Position numbers and translations under genes: made by a program. This document shows, in pieces, positions 8,489 to 15,185 of a stretch of 16,772 nt of DNA (positions are counted from its first letter, which is position 1; each line of letters begins with the position of its first letter). Source of the stretch: Faecalibacterium sp. (GTDB taxonomy: Bacteria; Bacillota; Clostridia; Oscillospirales; Ruminococcaceae); assembly GCA_020025795.1 (NCBI GenBank), contig JAHHRK010000028.1:1-16772 (forward strand), given 5' to 3'. The notes beneath the pieces were generated by a model, which was given only the letters and a program-made list of their open reading frames with translations, searched no databases and had not been told where the DNA came from.

Positions 8489-8510
8489 CCTGACTGCGGC
8501 TGCGGTCGGG
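8489..8510 (+). promoter_or_regulatory. Leader hairpin upstream of the regulator gene
   Basis: CCTGACTGC (8489-8497) pairs with GCGGTCGGG (8502-8510), with two G-U pairs, around the tetraloop GGCT. It lies inside the predicted 5' leader, 16 nt before the ribosome binding site. No T-run follows, so it is not an intrinsic terminator. It may affect RNA stability or translation. Confidence 0.45.
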
Positions 8511-8540
8511 CAATAGAATAAAAAAAGGGGTATTACGGAT

Positions 8541-9626
8541 ATGGCCAATAGAGTGTTCCAGGGCGTCATCTATCAGATGAAAGATGTGATCGATCGTGTG
8601 GTCGGTGTTGTGGACGAGAGCGGCGCAGTGATTGCCTGCTCGGAACTGAACCAGATCGGCGAAGCTCGCGACGGCTTTGTTGCAGAGCGCCTGACTGCTG
8701 GCGACAAGTTCACCAAGGATGGATTCACCTACCAGCAGTTCTCCGGCACCAAACATAACGATTTTGCTGTTTTTGTAGAAGGCGTGGATGAAGAAGCAGA
8801 GCGTTTTGCCGCTGTGCTGTCCATCAGCTTGCAGAGCATCAAGCAGTATCACGACGAGAAGTTTGATAAGGCAAACTTCATCAAGAACGTGGTTCTGGAT
8901 AATATTCTGCCTGGCGATATTTACGCCAAGGCACGCGAGCTGCACTTCGCAACGGACGTGACCCGTGTGGTACTGATCATTCGTGTCACTTCCGGCAATG
9001 ATCTGTCGGCTTACGAAGTGGTCAACAGCCTGTTCCCGGATAAGCAGAAGGACTTCGTCTTTAACATCAGCGAAACCGATACTGTTCTGGTCAAGGAAAT
9101 CCGCAAGGGCATCGACCACAAGGATCTGGAAAAGCTGGCTGCCAGCATCGTGGACAACCTGTCCGGCGAACATTATATCAAGGCAGTCGTGGGCATCGGC
9201 ACCCCGATCTCCAATGTGAAGGATCTGGCTACCAGCTTTAAGGAAGCTCAGATCGCTATGGAAGTCGGCAAGGTGTTCGATACCGAGCAGCAGATCGTCA
9301 GCTACGACAATCTGGGTATTGCACGTCTGATTTATCAGCTGCCCACTACCCTGTGCGAAATGTTCCTGAAGGAAGTGTTCCGTCAGGGCAGCATCGAAAG
9401 CCTGGACCAGGAGACTCTGTTTACCATTCAGCGCTTCTTTGAGAACAATCTGAACGTATCCGAAACCAGCCGCGGCCTGTTCGTACACCGTAACACGCTG
9501 GTTTACCGTTTGGAAAAGATCAAGAAGCTCACGGGCCTGGACCTGCGCCAGTTCGATGACGCTATTGTCTTTAAGGTGGCATTGATGGTTAAGAAGTATC
9601 TGGCAAACAATCCTGCAAAGTACTAA
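8541..9626 (+). CDS. CdaR/PucR-family transcriptional regulator
   Basis: This 361-residue cytosolic DNA-binding protein has the PucR C-terminal helix-turn-helix (HTH_30) at about residues 295-357: FFENNLNVSETSRGLFVHRN, followed by TLVYRLEKIKKLTG. This is the family's hallmark. The N-terminal part (about 1-110, with VVGVVDESGAVIAC near 19-32 and IGEARDG near 38-44) resembles the diacid-recognition sensor region of CdaR, and a middle GGDEF_2-like region is likely at about 120-260. CdaR relatives respond to sugar diacids and PucR to purine-related metabolites; the ligand here cannot be read from the sequence. The start is supported by AAAAGGGG (8523-8530), 10 nt before ATG. The gene has its own promoter and terminator and no catabolic neighbours, so its target genes lie elsewhere, apart from possible autoregulation. 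TTA, CTA and TCA codons are absent, which suggests steady expression. Confidence 0.85.
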   Translation: MANRVFQGVIYQMKDVIDRVVGVVDESGAVIACSELNQIGEARDGFVAERLTAGDKFTKDGFTYQQFSGTKHNDFAVFVEGVDEEAERFAAVLSISLQSIKQYHDEKFDKANFIKNVVLDNILPGDIYAKARELHFATDVTRVVLIIRVTSGNDLSAYEVVNSLFPDKQKDFVFNISETDTVLVKEIRKGIDHKDLEKLAASIVDNLSGEHYIKAVVGIGTPISNVKDLATSFKEAQIAMEVGKVFDTEQQIVSYDNLGIARLIYQLPTTLCEMFLKEVFRQGSIESLDQETLFTIQRFFENNLNVSETSRGLFVHRNTLVYRLEKIKKLTGLDLRQFDDAIVFKVALMVKKYLANNPAKY

Positions 9627-9656
9627 TTGCGGTGGTGCCAATCTTCTGATCTTGTG

Positions 9657-9693
9657 AAAGCCGCCGCCAAACGGGCGGCGGCTTTTTCCTTTT
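9657..9693 (+). terminator. Intrinsic terminator after the CdaR/PucR-type gene
   Basis: A 12-bp GC-rich stem (AAAGCCGCCGCC at 9657-9668, complement at 9674-9685) has the loop AAACG and is followed by TTTTT, CC and TTTT. It starts 30 nt after the stop codon. Confidence 0.92.
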
Positions 9694-9705
9694 GTATACA
9701 GTAGG

Positions 9706-9734
9706 TTGACAAATTGGTCGTCCTTTCGTATGCT
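9706..9734 (+). promoter_or_regulatory. Promoter of the ftsEX operon
   Basis: A perfect TTGACA (9706-9711), a 17-nt spacer and TATGCT (9729-9734, four of six matches). Transcription would begin near 9741, giving a leader of about 74 nt before ftsE. It lies just past the preceding terminator, as expected for a separate operon. Confidence 0.75.
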
Positions 9735-9740
9735 TTTCAT

Positions 9741-9768
9741 GCAGAGACGTCCTTTTTTTGCGTCTTGC
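9741..9768 (+). promoter_or_regulatory. Stem-loop at the 5' end of the ftsE leader
   Basis: GCAGAGACG (9741-9749) pairs with CGTCTTGC (9761-9768): eight base pairs with one bulged G and an 11-nt loop with a run of seven T. It would form right at the predicted 5' end of the transcript, where such stems often protect mRNA. No terminator-type T-run follows the stem. Confidence 0.35.
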
Positions 9769-9814
9769 CCAAAACGAAAATTTAATTCTGAAGATAAGCC
9801 GATAAGGAGATCCC

Positions 9815-10510
9815 ATGATCACATTTGACCATGTTTCAAAAGTCTACCCCGGCGACATCCAGGCACTGGACGATATGAACCTGCACATCGAGCAGGGCGA
9901 ATTCGTTTTTGTGCTGGGTCGTTCCGGCGCGGGTAAATCTACCTTCCTGAAGATGATTCTGCGGGAAGAAATTCCCACCGATGGCGTTGTCCGGGTGGCG
10001 GGACACGATATTGCACAGCTGAAGAAGAAAGAAGTGCCTTACTTCCGCCGCCAGATGGGCGTAGTCTTTCAGGACTTCCGCCTGATCCCGAATATGACGG
10101 CCTATGACAACGTGGCGTTTGCCATGCGCGTGACCAACGTTCCGGAAAAAACCATCCGCAACCGTGTGCCGTATGTGCTGGGTCTGGTAGGTCTGGAGCA
10201 TAAACTGAATGCTTACCCCAACGAGCTGTCCGGCGGTGAGCAGCAGCGTGTGGCACTGGCGCGTGCGCTGGTACATACGCCGCAGCTGATTATTGCAGAC
10301 GAGCCGACCGGTAATATCGACCCGGAACTGAGCTACGAAATTATGGAGCTGCTTACAGCTATCAACAGCGTAGGCATCACCGTTGTAGTTGTTACCCACG
10401 AACACGAGCTGGTGCATCGCTTCAAAAAGCGTGTCATCACCATTGATAAGGGCCATGTGGTCAGTGATATACCTGCTGGTGCAGAATACACGGGAGGTGC
10501 CGAAGAATGA
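9815..10510 (+). CDS. ftsE: Cell division ATP-binding protein FtsE
   Basis: This 231-residue ABC ATPase works with FtsX in the membrane to transmit ATP hydrolysis to peptidoglycan hydrolases outside the cell at division or elongation sites. It opens with the FtsE-like MITFDHVSKVYPGDIQALDD. It has Walker A GRSGAGKS (35-42), VVFQDFRLIPNMTAYDNVAF containing the Q-loop (about 86-105), signature LSGGEQQ (138-144), and Walker B LIIADEPTG with Asp162 and Glu163. VVVTHEH supplies the H-loop. All catalytic motifs are intact. Length is normal (220-230). AAGGAG at 9804-9809 supports ATG 9815. It is the first gene of a five-gene unit, and its stop overlaps the ftsX start as ATGA. General ABC exporters share these motifs, but the adjacent ftsX settles the identity. 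Confidence 0.95.
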   Translation: MITFDHVSKVYPGDIQALDDMNLHIEQGEFVFVLGRSGAGKSTFLKMILREEIPTDGVVRVAGHDIAQLKKKEVPYFRRQMGVVFQDFRLIPNMTAYDNVAFAMRVTNVPEKTIRNRVPYVLGLVGLEHKLNAYPNELSGGEQQRVALARALVHTPQLIIADEPTGNIDPELSYEIMELLTAINSVGITVVVVTHEHELVHRFKKRVITIDKGHVVSDIPAGAEYTGGAEE

Positions 10511-11412
10511 ACCGTTCCTGTATGAAATATCTGTCCGCACAGGGCCTGCACAATCTGGCGCGCAACCGCCTGATGAGCCTGGCAGGCATTGCGGTTTTGT
10601 CGGCGTGCCTGATTATTACCGGTGTGGCATGGCTGTTCACCACCAACGTCAACAGTCTGGTGGAGTATATGGGCAACCAGAACGAAACCGTTGTTTACAT
10701 CGATCCCGAAGCAGAGGAAGGGGTTGCCGAAGAAGTAGGCAATCAAATCCTGAAAATCGAAGGCGTAGCCAGTGCTTCGTTTGTATCGAAAGCGGATGCG
10801 CTGGATACCTACCGCGGCTATATGGAAGAATATGCCGATGTGTGGGACGAGTTTGAAGACGACAATCCGCTGAAAGCCAACTATCGTGTCGTTGTGCGCG
10901 ATCTGGACCGTATGGATGAGATCAAAGGAGAACTGGAAAAAATCTCCGGCGTTGTTACGGTTTCTGCACCCATTGATTTGACGCATGCCTTTGTCAACGT
11001 ACAGCAGGTGGTTGTCATTGCAGGCTATGTGCTGGTGGGCGTGCTGGCAGTCGTTTCTCTGGTCGTGATTAGCAATACCATCCGTCTGAGCGTGTATTCT
11101 CGCCGCCGCGAAATCAACATTATGAAGTATGTCGGCGCTACGGATGGCTTTATCCGCTGGCCCTTCTTTGTGGAAGGCGTGGGCGTAGGCCTGATCGCCA
11201 GCCTGATTGCCAGCGCTGTGGTGCTGGGCGGCTACTATGCGCTGACGATGGCATCCGAAAACCTGACCGGTTTCTGGAGCACTCTGCTGGGTGATTCCGT
11301 TGTGCCGTTTAGCGCGGTCTGGTACTGGCTGCTGGGCGGCTTTGTGCTGGGCGGCGCAGCAATTGGCGGCCTGGGCAGTGTGACCAGCGTACGCAAGCAC
11401 CTGAACGTTTGA
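10507..11412 (+). CDS. ftsX: Cell division permease FtsX
   Basis: This 301-residue membrane partner of FtsE has four predicted TM helices: about 24-44, 167-190, 220-245 and 271-291. The large extracytoplasmic loop between TM1 and TM2 (about 45-165) includes DDNPLKANYRV, matching the NPLP-type motif of FtsX, and is the region that binds hydrolase partners in studied systems. The cytoplasmic stretch between TM2 and TM3 has RREINIMKYVGATDGFIRWPF, the typical FtsX/MacB coupling segment. Length is normal. The start is set by GGGAGG (10492-10497) inside ftsE, and the genes overlap by 4 bp, suggesting translational coupling. The downstream coiled-coil M23 protein is the likely partner. Confidence is high from family motifs plus the ftsE neighbour. 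Confidence 0.95.
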   Translation: MNRSCMKYLSAQGLHNLARNRLMSLAGIAVLSACLIITGVAWLFTTNVNSLVEYMGNQNETVVYIDPEAEEGVAEEVGNQILKIEGVASASFVSKADALDTYRGYMEEYADVWDEFEDDNPLKANYRVVVRDLDRMDEIKGELEKISGVVTVSAPIDLTHAFVNVQQVVVIAGYVLVGVLAVVSLVVISNTIRLSVYSRRREINIMKYVGATDGFIRWPFFVEGVGVGLIASLIASAVVLGGYYALTMASENLTGFWSTLLGDSVVPFSAVWYWLLGGFVLGGAAIGGLGSVTSVRKHLNV

Positions 11413-11441
11413 GTAAGACCGAGGATAAGGGAGAACGCAGA

Positions 11442-12716
11442 ATGAAAAAGAAAGTACATTCCCGTTTTGTTCGCGGCCTGAGCATGATGATGGCCAGCTT
11501 GATGCTGTGCCTGATTCTGGTGAATACAGCACCGCCGGCTTTTGCCGCAAAGACCAGTGTGGAAGCTCTGCAGCAGCAGCTGGAGCAGTATGAAGAAAAG
11601 CTGAAGCAGGACAAAGCGGCGCTGCAGGCGATGAAGCAGAATACTGCTGATGCCAAAAAGCGCAAAGAAAATCTGGAAGGCCAGATTGGTACGCTGAAAA
11701 GCCAGATTGGTGTGCTGCTGGAATCCATTGCTACGGTCCAGAATGATCTGAGCAATACCCAAAAGGCAATTGAAGACAAAGAAGGCGAAATTGCGCTGAA
11801 AGAGGACGATATCCACAATCGCCGAGAAAACTTCAAACGCCGTATGGCCGCTATGCAGGAAATGCACGATGCAGGCGCTATGGCAATGCTGGCGAATGTG
11901 TCCAACCTGTATCAGCTTTTGACCTTCTCGGAGGTTTTGCAGGACATCGCCAACAAAGATACCGAGATTCTGGAGCAGTTCCGCACCGAAAAGGCAGAGC
12001 TGGAAGCCATCAAGGCCGATTTGGAAGCCAAAAAGGCTGAGATGGAACAGCTGAATGCGGAACTGACCAAGCAAAAGTCCGCTATGAATAAAAAGCGGGA
12101 TGAGCTGGGCGTTGCCCTGAAAGATGCCGGTAAGGATCTGGAAGAAGCAGCCGCAGCACAGAAGGAAATACAGGATCAGGTAGACAGCGATGAGCTGAAC
12201 TACGAGGCACTGCAAAAGCAGATTGAAGCACAGATCAATAGTGCAGAGGGTGCACACGGCGATTTGAGCTTTAACGGTACTTTTGGCTGCCCGCTGCGTT
12301 CCGGTTCTTTCCGTATCAGTTCGCTGTTTGGACCGCGCTCGCTGAACGGTAAGAAATACCACTACGGCGTGGACTATGCAGCCGCCGCAGGAACCCCGAT
12401 TTATGCTGCGGCAGACGGCTACGTTACTTATGCTGGCTGGAACAGTGGCGGTTATGGCAACTACGTGTTGATTTACCACGGTAAGATGTCGGACGGTAAT
12501 ACCTATTCTACGTTGTATGCCCATATGCTGGAAACACCTTGTGTAACAGCTGGACAGTATGTTACCCGCGGTACCCAGATTGGTAAGGTGGGCAATACCG
12601 GGCGTTCTCAGGGCAACCACCTGCATCTGGAACTGTGGCAGGGCAGTAACATGAACAATAGCGTGGCCAATAAGGCAAAACGCATCAATCCGGCACAGTT
12701 CATCCCCATGAAATAA
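11442..12716 (+). CDS. Secreted coiled-coil M23 (LytM) peptidoglycan endopeptidase, probable FtsEX partner
   Basis: This 424-residue protein has a signal peptide (basic MKKKVHSRFVRG, hydrophobic core 13-30, probable cleavage after AFA at 33-35). A long coiled coil rich in Gln, Glu, Lys and Leu runs from about 38 to 270. A C-terminal LytM/M23 domain spans about 285-415. The domain order matches EnvC, the FtsEX-bound activator of amidases in E. coli. Unlike EnvC, whose site is degenerate, this one keeps His307 and Asp311 (HxxxD), His361 (YAHM) and His393 and His395 (HLHLEL), so it should bind zinc and cut peptide cross-links. The open frame extends to TTG 11409, overlapping the ftsX stop, but AAGGGAG (11427-11433) points to ATG 11442. 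It follows ftsX by 29 nt and precedes a membrane microprotein and an S41 homologue. It is named by architecture only. Confidence 0.9.
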   Translation: MKKKVHSRFVRGLSMMMASLMLCLILVNTAPPAFAAKTSVEALQQQLEQYEEKLKQDKAALQAMKQNTADAKKRKENLEGQIGTLKSQIGVLLESIATVQNDLSNTQKAIEDKEGEIALKEDDIHNRRENFKRRMAAMQEMHDAGAMAMLANVSNLYQLLTFSEVLQDIANKDTEILEQFRTEKAELEAIKADLEAKKAEMEQLNAELTKQKSAMNKKRDELGVALKDAGKDLEEAAAAQKEIQDQVDSDELNYEALQKQIEAQINSAEGAHGDLSFNGTFGCPLRSGSFRISSLFGPRSLNGKKYHYGVDYAAAAGTPIYAAADGYVTYAGWNSGGYGNYVLIYHGKMSDGNTYSTLYAHMLETPCVTAGQYVTRGTQIGKVGNTGRSQGNHLHLELWQGSNMNNSVANKAKRINPAQFIPMK

Positions 12717-12737
12717 TTCCAAAAGAGGAAATCAAGC

Positions 12738-12854
12738 ATGAAAGTAAACAAGAAAGCAATGGTACGGGTCCTGTGCCTGGTGATTGCCGGTATTATGACA
12801 TTTTCTGTCGTGGGCGGCCTGGTAATGCAGGTTGCTTACATGATGGCAGCGTAA
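12738..12854 (+). CDS. 38-residue single-pass membrane microprotein
   Basis: This short gene starts at ATG 12738, has AGAGGA (12724-12729) eight bases upstream, and ends at TAA 12852-12854. It fits tightly between the M23 peptidase (21 nt) and the S41 gene (25 nt), and the next ribosome binding site lies after its stop. The product begins MKVNKKAMVR, then has one hydrophobic helix from about residue 9 to 33 and ends AYMMAA. The basic N-terminus predicts an inside-N orientation, with almost nothing outside. No cleavage site is evident, so it probably stays in the membrane. I do not recognise a family. Position suggests a small partner or regulator of FtsX, the M23 protein or the S41 protein. 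A chance frame is possible, but the ribosome binding site, spacing and strong hydrophobic pattern argue for a real gene. Confidence 0.72.
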   Translation: MKVNKKAMVRVLCLVIAGIMTFSVVGGLVMQVAYMMAA

Positions 12855-12879
12855 ACAACGGAAAGGAGAATACCAACGG

Positions 12880-14205
12880 ATGAATAAGAAAGTATCACTC
12901 AGTCTTTTGGTTACGGTGGTCATTCTGGCTATGACGGTTACGTTTTCCATGACGATGGTAACCGCGATGCGTATTTTCGACAAGACGGTTTCCAGCGTAA
13001 AGGAAAAAGAGAGTATGTATCAGAAGCTGGCCGAAATCGACCGCTATGTGCGCGATAACGACTACTATCCCATTGATGAAAAAAACCTGTACGATATGCT
13101 GGCGTCCGGCTATATTCTGGGCAGCAGCGATCCCTATGCACACTACTATACAGCTGAGGCGTATAACGAGCTCTTGAAAATTCAGAATGGCAGCTTGATG
13201 GGTGTCGGCGTTAAGGTTGTGAAGGATGTTTCTACCGGTTATGCAAAGGTCATCCGTGTGGACGAAGGCACTCCTGCACAGGAACTGGGCATCACTAAGG
13301 GATGCTACATCACTGCGATTGACGGCAATGATACCAAGAGCATGTCGAACACAGAGACGATGCAGAAGAACCTGCGCGGCGAAAATGGTACGACCGTGGA
13401 ACTGACCTGGCTGAACACTGTTGCGGAGGAGCATAAGGATACTGTGACGCGCCGCAGTTACGTGAAAAACACCGTTCAGTTTACACTGGTAAACGATACC
13501 TGCGGATATATCCGCATTTGGGACTTTGCAGAAAAGACCGCCAGCGATCTGGACTATGCACTGACTCAGCTGAAGGCCGCTGGCGCAAAGAGCATCATCT
13601 TTGACCTGCGCGATAATGCCAGCACCAACATGGACGCAGCCATCGGATGTATTGATTTGGTTTGCCCGGGTGGCCCCATTGCGACCGCTGTATATAAAAA
13701 TGACGATACCCAGCTGCTGGCTTACAGCGAAAACGAAACCAGCCTGGATCTGCCGTTTGTCTGCCTGGTCAATGGTGCGACGGCAAACAGCGCTGAGCTG
13801 TTTGCAACCTCTGCACGCACGATGGCAGGCGCTAAGCTGGTAGGTACCACTACCGCAGGTAAGGGCACGATTCAGAGCGAGCCCAAGATGCTCAGTGACG
13901 GCAGTGCTGTGGCACTGACCACCGCTGTGATTCTGGCAAATGATGGTACCAGCTATGAAGGTCTGGGCCTGACGGTGGATGTAGAGCGTACACTGTCTGC
14001 GGACGAAAGCGTGTTGTACTACGACTACACTCCTGAAACCGACCCTCAGATTCAGAAGGCGGCAAAGGTTGCAATCGATATGGCAGGCGGTTCTACGGTT
14101 GCTCAGGAGAGCGCAAACACGAGCAATTCGGCAGATGCAGGCAGCGATGCAAACAGCGAAGAAAGCATGGCACAGCCGAGTGAGACTGCAAAGCCCGCAA
14201 AATAA
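12880..14205 (+). CDS. Membrane-anchored PDZ-S41 (CtpA/CtpB-like) protease homologue with altered catalytic Ser
   Basis: This 441-residue protein has an uncleaved-looking N-terminal helix (about 6-29), a PDZ domain at about 105-170 (MGVGVKVVKD, GTPAQELGITKGCYITAIDG) and an S41 core at about 205-370 (FDLRDNAS, VNGATANSAELF, TTTAGKGTIQ). A Ser/Asn/Ala/Glu-rich tail (about 404-441) follows. C-terminal processing proteases use a Ser-Lys-Gln triad with Ser and Lys 25 residues apart. Here Lys328 and Gln332 are present, but the residue 25 before Lys328 is Asn303; Ser304 is adjacent. Glu306 keeps its normal spacing from Lys328, so no indel explains the shift. It may be inactive, or may use Ser304. 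AAAGGAG (12862-12868) supports ATG 12880. It is last in the ftsEX unit, so a role in regulating or clearing the M23 hydrolase is plausible, as CtpA proteins do elsewhere. Confidence 0.88.
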   Translation: MNKKVSLSLLVTVVILAMTVTFSMTMVTAMRIFDKTVSSVKEKESMYQKLAEIDRYVRDNDYYPIDEKNLYDMLASGYILGSSDPYAHYYTAEAYNELLKIQNGSLMGVGVKVVKDVSTGYAKVIRVDEGTPAQELGITKGCYITAIDGNDTKSMSNTETMQKNLRGENGTTVELTWLNTVAEEHKDTVTRRSYVKNTVQFTLVNDTCGYIRIWDFAEKTASDLDYALTQLKAAGAKSIIFDLRDNASTNMDAAIGCIDLVCPGGPIATAVYKNDDTQLLAYSENETSLDLPFVCLVNGATANSAELFATSARTMAGAKLVGTTTAGKGTIQSEPKMLSDGSAVALTTAVILANDGTSYEGLGLTVDVERTLSADESVLYYDYTPETDPQIQKAAKVAIDMAGGSTVAQESANTSNSADAGSDANSEESMAQPSETAKPAK

Positions 14206-14221
14206 TCAAAGCAAACCATGT

Positions 14222-14250
14222 AAAAGCCCCCGGACAGCCTGGGGGCTTTT
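14222..14250 (+). terminator. Intrinsic terminator after the S41 gene, probably leaky
   Basis: AAAAGCCCCC (14222-14231) pairs perfectly with GGGGGCTTTT (14241-14250) around a 9-nt loop. Only four T follow the GC part before CTCTGAT, so termination may be partial. The next gene starts 30 nt after the stem. Confidence 0.8.
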
Positions 14251-14279
14251 CTCTGATAAAAAGGAAAGTAGGAGTTTCT

Positions 14280-15131
14280 ATGCCCAATCTGACCGACTTG
14301 GCGACCATTCGAGACCTGTGCCAGCGCTACGATTTTGCACTGAGCAAGGGCTTTGGACAGAATTTTATCATCAATCCGGGTGTCTGCCCGAAAATAGTAG
14401 AAGCTGCTGGTGTGGATGAAACCTGCGGCGTGCTGGAAATTGGTCCCGGCATCGGTGTGCTGACCAAGGAACTGGCTCTGCGTGCCAAAAAAGTGGTGTC
14501 CGTGGAAGTGGACGAACGCTTGCCGCCCATGCTGGCAGAAACGCTGGCTGAGTTTGACAATGTAAAAATCGTGCTGAACGACGTGCTGAAAACCGATCTG
14601 AAGCAGCTGATTGCGGATGAATTCCCCGGTATGCGCGTGTTGGTATGTGCAAACTTGCCGTACTACATTACCAGCCCCATTTTGATGAAGCTTTTAGAGG
14701 AGCGGCTCCCGGTCGAGAGTATTACCGTCCTGGTACAGAAAGAGGCAGCAGAACGTCTCGCAAGCGCTCCTGGCACACGCACGGCTGGCGCAGTAAGCTA
14801 TGCGGTATCCTACTATGCACAGGCGCAGCTGATGTTCAATGTGCAGCCCGGCAGTTTTTATCCTGCCCCCAAGGTTACCAGCACGGTAATCCGTATGGAT
14901 GTGCGTGATACCCCTGCTGTGCAGGTCGAGGATGAAGCAGGCTACTTCAAGCTGGTGCGTGCAGCGTTCTGTCAGCGCCGTAAAACTGCTGCCAACGCGA
15001 TCGCAGCAGGTTTGCAGATCCCGAAGGAAACTGTGCTGGAAGCGCTGCGTGCCGGTGGCTTTGATGAGCGCATCCGACCGGAAAAGCTGACGCTGGAAGA
15101 TTTTGCACGCCTGCAAAAACTGCTGGGGTGA
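14280..15131 (+). CDS. rsmA: 16S rRNA (adenine(1518)-N6/adenine(1519)-N6)-dimethyltransferase
   Basis: This 283-residue enzyme (RsmA/KsgA) dimethylates two adjacent adenosines in the loop of helix 45 of 16S rRNA using S-adenosylmethionine, a late step of small-subunit assembly. The N-terminal GQNFIINPGV, SAM-binding LEIGPGIGVLTKELA (about 57-71) and the acidic VEVDERL (about 79-85) are all present. The catalytic NLPYYITSPI is at about 125-134. The C-terminal helical part includes AAFCQRRKTAANAIA. Length is normal (270-290). GGAG at 14271-14274 gives a short but workable spacing to ATG 14280. The terminator of the preceding operon ends only 29 nt upstream, so expression probably depends on read-through or a promoter hidden in the hairpin region. 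A tRNA gene follows. Erm-type resistance methylases share the fold, but the helix-45 family motifs and length favour RsmA. Confidence 0.95.
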   Translation: MPNLTDLATIRDLCQRYDFALSKGFGQNFIINPGVCPKIVEAAGVDETCGVLEIGPGIGVLTKELALRAKKVVSVEVDERLPPMLAETLAEFDNVKIVLNDVLKTDLKQLIADEFPGMRVLVCANLPYYITSPILMKLLEERLPVESITVLVQKEAAERLASAPGTRTAGAVSYAVSYYAQAQLMFNVQPGSFYPAPKVTSTVIRMDVRDTPAVQVEDEAGYFKLVRAAFCQRRKTAANAIAAGLQIPKETVLEALRAGGFDERIRPEKLTLEDFARLQKLLG

Positions 15132-15140
15132 ATCACAAAA

Positions 15141-15180
15141 TCACTTGCAAAAAAGTGAGGGATATGGTACACTATCCCTC
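15141..15180. repeat. Two adjoining palindromes over the tRNA promoter
   Basis: TCACTT (15141-15146) is mirrored by AAGTGA (15153-15158) across the -35 box. GAGGGATA (15157-15164) is mirrored by TATCCCTC (15173-15180) across the -10 box. The two share GA at 15157-15158. No T-run follows, so an rsmA terminator is unlikely. Confidence 0.6.
15145..15173 (+). promoter_or_regulatory. Promoter of the tRNA-Thr gene
   Basis: TTGCAA (15145-15150), a 17-nt spacer and TACACT (15168-15173) preceded by TGG form a strong extended -10 promoter. The predicted start near 15180 is about six nucleotides before the mature tRNA 5' end at 15186, as is common for single tRNA genes. Confidence 0.75.
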
Positions 15181-15185
15181 GTAAT

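Noticed and set aside
8370..9740. 456-codon minus-strand frame opposite the CdaR/PucR-type gene
   Set aside because: Codon-aligned shadow of a well recognised regulator; it runs through the regulator's promoter and terminator.
11235..12722. 495-codon minus-strand frame opposite ftsX end and the M23 gene
   Set aside because: Its hydrophobic-looking translation arises from the reverse of coiled-coil codons (GAA, AAG, CAG); codon-aligned shadow.
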